Shown: positions 1 to 4,834 of the stretch, piece by piece | Layout: the number at the start of each line of letters is the position of its first letter | Position numbering within the stretch: the first letter of the stretch is position 1 | Assembly: GCA_015520535.1 (NCBI GenBank) | Contig: WAPZ01000814.1 | Span: 1 to 5,731, forward strand | DNA: 5,731 bases | Reading direction: 5' to 3' | Origin: Candidatus Heimdallarchaeota archaeon | GTDB lineage: Archaea; Asgardarchaeota; Heimdallarchaeia; Hodarchaeales; S146-22 | Notes under the pieces: generated by a model | Told to the model about the DNA's origin: nothing | Databases searched by the model: none | What the model saw: only the letters and a program-made list of their open reading frames with translations | Translations under genes and position numbers: made by a program

Positions 1-534
1 CCGGGAACTGGGAAATCTACCATTGCTAATGCCCTAGCGAAAGAATTTGACAATATAGTTTTCTTGGATACCGACCAAATCAGACGTAAGTTGTTCAAAC
101 ATTTGTACGATGCCGATTTGCAAACATGGCGTGTTAATATCTATGACGAAAACTATAAAGAAGTAGTTTACAATGCCATCACGTATTTTACTGAGACTTT
201 ACTAACATATGGAATGTCAGTTATTGTTGAAGGCGTGTTTGGACGAAAATATCGTCGTGAAACCGTAATTAATGTTGCAAAAAAGCAAAAAAAACCCTAC
301 ATAGTAGTGTGGTGTGAAACCCCACAAAAAATCTTAGAAGCACGTTTAAAAGAACGACAGTCGCAAAAGACAGTAAGTGATGCGAATTTTAATGTTTATT
401 TGAAGTTGAAAAAAAATTTTGAACCGATAACGTGTTCTCACGTGAAAATTTCTACTGATAAACCATTAAATGAAATTATAAAGGAGATAAAAACATATGT
501 CAATGCCACCATACATAAAGAATTTACTGAATGA
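1..534 (+). CDS. P-loop kinase, AAA_33/COG0645-like (5' partial)
   Basis: This is the last 177 residues of a P-loop NTPase that runs off the left edge; the reading frame is open from base 1, so the TTG at 64 is an internal codon and not the start. Visible residues 1-7 (PGTGKST) are most of a Walker A motif, with the first conserved Gly and the preceding strand missing. DTDQIRR (23-29) resembles the Asp-x-Asp/Ile-Arg element of small-molecule kinases of this family. VIVEGVFGRKYRRE (74-87) fits the second strand and following basic helix. CETPQKILEARLKER (105-119), then SDANF (126-130) and FEPI (140-143), match the lid and C-terminal pattern of COG0645. In many bacteria this domain is the C-terminal half of a protein that begins with a COG2187 phosphotransferase domain; here that partner is the next gene, overlapping by 38 bases. 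The family is expected to phosphorylate a small molecule or nucleotide-like substrate, but the substrate is unknown. Family assignment is fairly confident, function is not. Confidence 0.85.
   Translation, partial: PGTGKSTIANALAKEFDNIVFLDTDQIRRKLFKHLYDADLQTWRVNIYDENYKEVVYNAITYFTETLLTYGMSVIVEGVFGRKYRRETVINVAKKQKKPYIVVWCETPQKILEARLKERQSQKTVSDANFNVYLKLKKNFEPITCSHVKISTDKPLNEIIKEIKTYVNATIHKEFTE
481..488 (+). promoter_or_regulatory. Ribosome binding site inside the upstream kinase gene
   Basis: AAGGAGAT lies 8 bases before ATG 497 and inside the coding region of the preceding kinase. It is a near-ideal Shine-Dalgarno sequence and supports ATG 497 as the start of the next gene, so the 38-base overlap is likely genuine. 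A second in-frame ATG at 503 is less well spaced. The arrangement implies translational coupling of the two kinase genes. Confidence 0.75.
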
Positions 535-1471
535 AAAAGCATATCCGCACCCTGTCAAAAAAATCGAGTTGCGAGAAACACATGTATCGTGGGTTTTTTT
601 GACCGGTGATTTTGTGTATAAAGTCAAAAAGCCGGTTAAATTTGGCGATGTATTAGATTATTCTACTTTAGAGCGACGTAAGAAGTTTTGCCATGAAGAA
701 CTTCGTTTAAATAAGCGATTAACGAAAGAAATATACTTGGATGTAGTTACTATTACTGACAGCGGTGTATCACAAAAGGGAGAGGTCAAAGAATATGCCG
801 TTAAGATGAAACAATTACCAGAAGAATTTTTGCTTCAAAACCTTTTACGACAAACACCACCGCCCTCTTCCAATATATTTACAAAACTAGGAAAAAAAAT
901 TGCCGAGTTTCATCAATCTTCTGAAATTCGGGCAGAATATGGAGAGTATGATATCATTTTCGAGAAATGGGATGAAAATTTTCGGACAGTCTCACAATAT
1001 CGCACCGTCAACAAACGTTTTAGCGAAAAAATCTATGAATTTATGGAAACACACAAAAATCTCTTCAAAACACGTCAGGAAATAGGAAAAATTCGCGATA
1101 ATCATGGAGATATCCAAGCACGAAATATTTTTGTCCTACCAACGGAAGAAATCTATATTTTTGACTGTATTGAGTTCAATGAAGCCTTACGTTGTGGTGA
1201 TGTTATCGAAGACATGGCATTTTTAGCTATGGATTTAGATTTTTACGGTTTTCCAAATTTTTCTGAGATTTTTGTACATTCGTATAACAAGAGCATTAAA
1301 GACCCACATCTCAGCGTGTTACTTCCTTTCTATAAAGCATATCGTGCCTATGTTAGGGCAAAAGTAGCACTTTTTCAAGCAAACCAAGAAAAAGAAAATC
1401 AAGAACATCAAGCAAAATTAATTGGTGAAGCAGAGAAATATTTCTCATTGGCATATAAATATATTTTATGA
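497..1471 (+). CDS. Aminoglycoside-phosphotransferase-fold protein, COG2187 family
   Basis: This is a complete 324-residue protein of the COG2187 branch of the APH/choline-kinase fold. Near the N terminus, HVSWVFLTGDFVYKVKKPVKFG (29-50) is the family hallmark; K42, K44 or K45 may act as the nucleotide-binding Lys. STLERRKKFCHEELRLN (56-72) follows, with the Glu expected to pair with that Lys. The catalytic loop is HGDIQARN (203-210), with Asp205 as likely base and Asn210 as metal ligand. IFDCIEF (221-227) supplies the second metal-binding Asp, D223, equivalent to the DFG motif. FLAMDLDF (242-249) and AYRAYVRAKV (281-290) are also typical of the family, and the C-terminal Gln/Glu/Lys-rich helix ends the protein. 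The catalytic residues look intact, so an active phosphotransferase is plausible. The substrate is unknown and antibiotic resistance should not be assumed. It overlaps the upstream P-loop kinase gene, is probably co-translated with it, and the two products may form the two halves of the usual fused protein. Confidence 0.88.
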   Translation: MSMPPYIKNLLNEKAYPHPVKKIELRETHVSWVFLTGDFVYKVKKPVKFGDVLDYSTLERRKKFCHEELRLNKRLTKEIYLDVVTITDSGVSQKGEVKEYAVKMKQLPEEFLLQNLLRQTPPPSSNIFTKLGKKIAEFHQSSEIRAEYGEYDIIFEKWDENFRTVSQYRTVNKRFSEKIYEFMETHKNLFKTRQEIGKIRDNHGDIQARNIFVLPTEEIYIFDCIEFNEALRCGDVIEDMAFLAMDLDFYGFPNFSEIFVHSYNKSIKDPHLSVLLPFYKAYRAYVRAKVALFQANQEKENQEHQAKLIGEAEKYFSLAYKYIL

Positions 1472-1481
1472 GCAACTTTAC

Positions 1482-1503
1482 TCTTTTCTTTGTCTTTTTC
1501 TTC
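1482..1503 (+). terminator. T-rich probable terminator after the kinase pair
   Basis: Starting about ten bases after the stop codon at 1469-1471, the + strand becomes a pyrimidine run with T4, T3 and T5 blocks broken only by C and one G. No GC-rich hairpin precedes it, which fits the T-tract terminators of archaea better than a bacterial Rho-independent terminator. It would separate the kinase transcript from the thiB transcript. Confidence 0.5.
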
Positions 1504-1522
1504 TCCAAAATCGGCTCAAATC

Positions 1523-1543
1523 TTGTAAGAATCGTTATTACAA
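1523..1543 (+). repeat. Dyad TTGTAA-N9-TTACAA upstream of thiB
   Basis: A perfect 6-bp inverted repeat (1523-1528 and 1538-1543) is separated by 9 bases. It lies just upstream of, and touches, the candidate TATA region of thiB, so it could be a dimeric regulator's operator. A longer 9-bp pairing is also possible between TTTCTTTGT at 1485-1493 and ACAAAGAAA at 1540-1548. In AT-rich DNA a 6-bp dyad can occur by chance, so the regulatory reading is tentative. Confidence 0.35.
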
Positions 1544-1553
1544 AGAAATATAA
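1541..1553 (+). promoter_or_regulatory. Candidate archaeal TATA-box promoter of thiB
   Basis: CAAAGAAATATAA combines a purine-rich BRE-like stretch with a TATA-like core (AATATAA, 1547-1553). If used, transcription would begin about 25 bases downstream, near 1576, leaving a leader of roughly 60 bases before ATG 1637. TTATAAA at 1559-1565 is an alternative core. The assignment rests on position and base composition only. Confidence 0.4.
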
Positions 1554-1576
1554 CTGAGTTATAAACCGAGTAATAA
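1553..1576 (+). repeat. Imperfect 12-bp tandem repeat in the thiB leader/promoter
   Basis: ACTGAGTTATAA (1553-1564) is followed directly by ACCGAGTAATAA (1565-1576), matching at 10 of 12 positions. The period is close to one helical turn, which would place two copies on one DNA face. It overlaps the downstream edge of the candidate promoter and could bind a regulator, or it may be a chance duplication. Confidence 0.45.
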
Positions 1577-1604
1577 TTTTAAGGTACGCACTTTTTGTAA
1601 GTAT

Positions 1605-1611
1605 GGGGAGG
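1605..1611 (+). promoter_or_regulatory. Extra Shine-Dalgarno-like sequence with no matching start
   Basis: GGGGAGG is a strong purine-rich match to the 16S rRNA tail, but it lies 25 bases before ATG 1637, too far for direct use. No ATG, GTG or TTG sits at a normal distance after it. It may be a ribosome standby site, part of a leader structure, or incidental. Confidence 0.3.
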
Positions 1612-1623
1612 AAATAAAGGCAA

Positions 1624-1633
1624 GAGGCGATGA
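1624..1633 (+). promoter_or_regulatory. Ribosome binding site of thiB
   Basis: GAGGCGATGA matches the extended Shine-Dalgarno consensus at most positions. Its GAGG core ends 9 bases before ATG 1637. An in-frame TGA at 1631-1633 rules out a longer N terminus, so ATG 1637 is the best start. Confidence 0.65.
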
Positions 1634-1636
1634 TTC

Positions 1637-2920
1637 ATGGCAAAAGAAAAAATAAATATCAAATTATCGGCATTAATTCTAGTGCTGGCAATCACACTGG
1701 CTTTTAACCAAAATTCCTTTATGAATTCGCCTGTGTTTGCGATTGTCAGCAAAAGTTCGCAGCAAGCAGAGTTAGTAATTTATACGTATGAATCACTCTT
1801 AAATGATCCCAAATATGACATTGAAGGGAATTTTTCAGCATATTCGGGCATACCTAAAGACAAAATAAGTATAATACGTTTTGATGATGCCAATGAAATA
1901 GTAACAAAACTTCTTCAAGAAAAAGACAATCCACAGGCCGACATTGTAATTGGTATTGACAATGTATTGATTCACAAAATTCCTTCTAAAGCTGACGTTT
2001 TGGAAAAATATGAGTCCAAAGAGATTTCAAATATTGACAGTAATCTAATAGAGAACTTAGATCCCGATAAATACTTACTTCCTTATGACTATGGCATCAT
2101 TGCACTGTACTATATCAACACACTGATAAATAAAACGACAAATCCTGAATTAGAGAATTTAACATTAGATACATTGGCTGACTCGGATTTGATTTCTAAA
2201 TTAATAGTAGAAAATCCCAAATTTAGTAGTCCAGGGTTGGGTTTTCTTTTATGGACAATTGCTGTCTATGGAGATCCTGAAATCAATTTTAAAGGGATTT
2301 TGAATAAAGATTGGAAGGATTGGTGGTTTAAAGTAAGAAAAAACATTACAATAACTAAATCGTGGGGTGATGCGTTCACCATTTTCTTTGATGAAAAAGA
2401 AGGAAAACCGTTCATGGTTTCGTATGGTACTTCTCCGGCCTATGGTTTCTGCCAATGGGGCGACAATACTACTAGTGCCGTAGTTACTTATGAAAATGGG
2501 AAACCAAATGCGTGGCTTCAAATAGAAGGCATTGGATTGGTTAAAGGTGCGCCCCACAAAGAAAATGCGAAAAAATTTATTGATTGGTTCCTTGGAAAAG
2601 GCCTTCAGAGTCAAATTCCCGAACATCAATGGATGTATCCCGCAAATAAATTAGCAACTATTTCATCTTGCTTCTCTCAATCCGTAATCCCACCAGATAC
2701 TGTGAATCGCTTGAATGACCTTATTACAGTCGATATGCTGAAACAAAATCTGGATCGGTGGATAGATGAATGGGAACAAGTCGTTGTGTTGGGAACTATT
2801 CCTAAAAAAACAGAAGGAATAAGTGGATTTGAATACATAACCACTTTACTCTCGCTTTTTGCTGTTGTAACGACAATAACGTATTTCACGAAACGTCGAA
2901 AGAAAAAACAAAGATATTGA
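1637..2920 (+). CDS. thiB: Thiamine-type ABC transporter substrate-binding protein, membrane anchored
   Basis: This 427-residue extracellular binding protein would capture thiamine (and possibly its phosphates) and deliver it to ThiP. Residues 8-24 form a hydrophobic signal or anchor segment, with a possible cleavage site after VFA (33-35). The mature part follows bacterial ThiB/TbpA closely in motif order: ELVIYTYES (45-53), ADIVIGIDN (101-109), LPYDYGIIALYY (148-159), SSPGLGFLLW (197-206), KSWGDAF (241-247), SYGTSPAYG (262-270), and QIPEHQWMYP (326-335) followed by a Trp-rich tail near 375-379. The aromatic residues in the YTY, KSW and SYGTSPAY blocks coincide with the thiamine-contacting regions of the E. 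coli protein as I recall them. It is about 100 residues longer than E. coli ThiB. The excess includes GISGFEY (394-400), a transmembrane helix (about 400-417) and a basic end (KRRKKKQR), which would tether the protein to the outer face of the membrane. An iron-binding paralogue is a less likely alternative. Confidence 0.9.
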   Translation: MAKEKINIKLSALILVLAITLAFNQNSFMNSPVFAIVSKSSQQAELVIYTYESLLNDPKYDIEGNFSAYSGIPKDKISIIRFDDANEIVTKLLQEKDNPQADIVIGIDNVLIHKIPSKADVLEKYESKEISNIDSNLIENLDPDKYLLPYDYGIIALYYINTLINKTTNPELENLTLDTLADSDLISKLIVENPKFSSPGLGFLLWTIAVYGDPEINFKGILNKDWKDWWFKVRKNITITKSWGDAFTIFFDEKEGKPFMVSYGTSPAYGFCQWGDNTTSAVVTYENGKPNAWLQIEGIGLVKGAPHKENAKKFIDWFLGKGLQSQIPEHQWMYPANKLATISSCFSQSVIPPDTVNRLNDLITVDMLKQNLDRWIDEWEQVVVLGTIPKKTEGISGFEYITTLLSLFAVVTTITYFTKRRKKKQRY

Positions 2921-2941
2921 GGCACCCCACGCCAATAGGGC

Positions 2942-2971
2942 TCATATTTCTGTAAGATGCTGAAAATATGA
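2942..2971 (+). repeat. Inverted repeat (stem-loop) after thiB
   Basis: TCATATTT (2942-2949) pairs perfectly with AAATATGA (2964-2971) across a 14-base loop, and one further C-G pair can form with a bulged A. The stem is AU-rich and therefore weak as RNA. It begins 22 bases after the thiB stop and could protect the thiB mRNA 3' end, serve as an operator, or compete with the adjacent hairpin for shared bases. Confidence 0.5.
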
Positions 2972-2985
2972 ACAATGAAATTGTT
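2971..2985 (+). repeat. Short hairpin in the thiB-thiP gap
   Basis: AACAAT (2971-2976) and ATTGTT (2980-2985) form a perfect 6-bp stem around a GAA triloop. Base 2971 is shared with the preceding inverted repeat. A longer pairing using GAAAA at 2962-2966 with TTTTC at 2984-2988 would be incompatible with the first stem. Whether it folds in vivo is unknown. Confidence 0.4.
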
Positions 2986-3014
2986 TTCGACGTACTAAGC
3001 GAGATCTACCATAA

Positions 3015-3033
3015 TTCTTTTTTATTTTTTTCT
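3015..3033 (+). terminator. T-tract, probable partial terminator between thiB and thiP
   Basis: The + strand reads T6 (3018-3023), A, then T7 (3025-3031), flanked by further pyrimidines. Such tracts terminate archaeal RNA polymerase without requiring a strong hairpin. It lies about 30 bases before the proposed thiP start. As no convincing promoter is seen after it, partial read-through is the simplest model, giving more thiB than thiPQ transcript. An independent thiP promoter in 2921-3014 cannot be ruled out. Confidence 0.55.
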
Positions 3034-3049
3034 AAATTCGTTAATTAGC

Positions 3050-3056
3050 GGAGAGG
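3050..3056 (+). promoter_or_regulatory. Ribosome binding site of thiP, favouring a TTG start
   Basis: GGAGAGG ends 8 bases before TTG 3065 but 38 bases before the first in-frame ATG at 3095. A weaker AGGG at 3083-3086 is correctly spaced for that ATG. The stronger signal supports TTG 3065, but either start is possible. Confidence 0.55.
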
Positions 3057-3064
3057 CATATACT

Positions 3065-4807
3065 TTGCACCGCAGTGTAGTTAGGGCAATTAAAATGGGA
3101 GAATTAACTACGAAACTAAGAAGACAAGCCATTTTTTTAGTGCCGTTTCTTTATATAAGTTTATTTTTGATAATTCCACTAATAAATGTCCTATTTTTAG
3201 CCCTTGATTCAAATTTTTTAGATTTTTCTAGATTATCACTTGTTTCAATGTTTTATGTTTTAAATCATCCCTTAAATCGGTACTTCTTAGGTTGGACAAT
3301 TCAACAAGCCATATTAAGCACACTTTTTTGCATTATTATAGGTCTTCCGGCTTCGTACCTCTTTGCCTATTATAAATTTCCCGGAAAATCTATTTTAAGG
3401 AATATCTTAACAGTACCTTTTATTCTCCCCCCAATTGTTGTTCTTATGGGATTTATTATTGTTTTTGGTCACGGCGGCTGGGTTAACTTAGTTTGGAAAC
3501 AGTTAACCGGGCAATTGCTCATTGAGATATATAATACGTATGAAGGCATCTTATTGGCACATGTTTTCTACAATATCCCTGTAATTCTACGCTTAACGGA
3601 ATTAGGGTGGAAAAATGTTGACCAGGAGCTTGAAAATGTAGCAAAAAGTATGGGAGCCTCACGATGGAAAATATTCAAAGAGGTACAATTTCCTTATCTC
3701 TTTCCAACCTTAGCTGCAGCTTCATTACTAGTGTTCATCTACACCTTTAACAGTTTTGCCATTGTGTTGGTCTTAGGTGGTGTCAAGTATCAAACCCTAG
3801 AAGTGCGAATTTATGGTCTTGCAAAAACATTTTTTAATTACAACGCGGCTGCAGCCCTAACATTAGTTCAATTATTTATTAATGGTATCATCATTACGTT
3901 ATACTTATATTTTTCTGTTAAATTTGAAATACCAACCAATCAAACCAGTGAAAGAATTGAATATGCGATCTTCGATCCTTTAAATAAAAAAAAATCCATT
4001 TTACGGAGTCTCCTCATTGTGGGATTTTTCTCATTTTTGAGTTTAATTTCGTTACTTCCCTTGATTGGAATATTCTATCGATCGTTCACGGATGAAACAG
4101 GAAATTTTACAACAAAATATTATGAAAGATTATTTAGCCAAGCCACCAGTAGTTATATTGGACTACCTTCAATCCAGATGCTTCAAAACTCATTATACTT
4201 TGCGATTGCAGTAATGCTACTTGCCACTTTCTTAGCTCTCTTACTAAACTATGGCATTAATTACGAAGTTACACGCCAAGGAACACCTAAAGTTACGGCT
4301 TTAAACGCGTTCACTGGGATGATTGTAATTTTACCCTTGGCGACCTCTTCAGTAACCTTAGCATTTTCTCTATTCAGTTTATACAGCCAAACACCGTTGT
4401 ATAAAGAGGTTTCCTTTGCCATAATAATTGCCCACACGCTAGTTGCACTCCCATTTTCAAATCGAGTCATTGCAGCAACCCGTGCTAACATCGATTCAAC
4501 GTTACTGAGTGTATCACTCAGTTTAGGGGCATCACGTGTGAGAACGTTTCTTAAAGTGGAGTTGCCACTTTTACTTCCTGGCATTATTGTGAGCATGCTC
4601 TTTAGTTTTGCAATTTCTTTAGGAGAATTTGGAGCGACCAATTTTCTTGCCCGCGGAAATTTTGCCACCATTCCAGTTGGAATTTATCGATTAATTGAAA
4701 CAAGAAATATTGGTGCTGCAGCCGCATTTTCTGCAATATTAATTACCCTCACAGCAATGAGTTTTTTAATAATTGAGCGAATTGGAAAAATAGAACTAAA
4801 AATATAA
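3065..4807 (+). CDS. thiP: Thiamine-type ABC transporter permease, two fused domains
   Basis: This 580-residue integral membrane protein would form the translocation channel of the importer. It contains two permease domains in tandem, as in E. coli ThiP and iron permeases such as FbpB, so one chain can replace a dimer. About six hydrophobic segments occupy each half: roughly 22-47, 80-103, 115-137, 160-178, 212-240 and 264-285, then 312-337, 373-396, 414-440, 449-470, 500-525 and 552-572. Each half has the cytoplasmic EAA-type loop that docks the ATPase: VAKSMGASRWKIFKEVQFP (192-210) and VSLSLGASRVRTFLKVELP (483-501). The charged linker around 288-312 joins the halves. The proposed start is TTG 3065 on the basis of its ribosome binding site; ATG 3095 would remove only ten residues before the first helix. 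thiQ follows after 27 bases, so the two are co-transcribed. Thiamine specificity is inferred mainly from the neighbouring ThiB, as permeases of thiamine and ferric iron importers are similar. Confidence 0.9.
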   Translation: MHRSVVRAIKMGELTTKLRRQAIFLVPFLYISLFLIIPLINVLFLALDSNFLDFSRLSLVSMFYVLNHPLNRYFLGWTIQQAILSTLFCIIIGLPASYLFAYYKFPGKSILRNILTVPFILPPIVVLMGFIIVFGHGGWVNLVWKQLTGQLLIEIYNTYEGILLAHVFYNIPVILRLTELGWKNVDQELENVAKSMGASRWKIFKEVQFPYLFPTLAAASLLVFIYTFNSFAIVLVLGGVKYQTLEVRIYGLAKTFFNYNAAAALTLVQLFINGIIITLYLYFSVKFEIPTNQTSERIEYAIFDPLNKKKSILRSLLIVGFFSFLSLISLLPLIGIFYRSFTDETGNFTTKYYERLFSQATSSYIGLPSIQMLQNSLYFAIAVMLLATFLALLLNYGINYEVTRQGTPKVTALNAFTGMIVILPLATSSVTLAFSLFSLYSQTPLYKEVSFAIIIAHTLVALPFSNRVIAATRANIDSTLLSVSLSLGASRVRTFLKVELPLLLPGIIVSMLFSFAISLGEFGATNFLARGNFATIPVGIYRLIETRNIGAAAAFSAILITLTAMSFLIIERIGKIELKI

Positions 4808-4820
4808 TTGTAGAGTCGTT

Positions 4821-4824
4821 GAGG
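4821..4824 (+). promoter_or_regulatory. Ribosome binding site of thiQ
   Basis: GAGG, within TTGAGGACGA, ends 10 bases before ATG 4835. It sits in the 27-base gap after thiP and supports this start for the ATPase gene. Confidence 0.55.
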
Positions 4825-4834
4825 ACGAATAATT

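Noticed and set aside
900..1085. A 61-codon + strand frame inside the APH-fold gene.
   Set aside because: It is out of frame with a well-supported gene and has no recognisable product.
1472..1636. Possible TPP riboswitch upstream of thiB, suggested by the gene's function and a CTGAG string.
   Set aside because: The remaining conserved TPP elements and the paired arms are not found in the 165 bases.
1630..1707. A short overlapping frame from ATG 1630, just before the thiB start, which could be a leader peptide.
   Set aside because: Its initiation signal is weaker placed than that of thiB, the peptide is Lys/Asn-rich without features, and it overlaps the conserved gene in another frame.
2249..2925. 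Two open minus-strand frames within thiB (2249-2629 and 2677-2925).
   Set aside because: They are antisense to a strongly conserved binding protein and their translations show no recognisable domain.
2921..2928. GGCACCCC, whose reverse complement GGGGTGCC resembles the beginning of a TPP riboswitch on the minus strand.
   Set aside because: The following minus-strand sequence lies inside thiB and lacks the CTGAGA and GAACCTGAT-type cores, and no minus-strand gene is present for it to control.
4261..4671. A 136-codon minus-strand frame within thiP.
   Set aside because: It mirrors conserved permease sequence on the opposite strand and shows no independent coding evidence.
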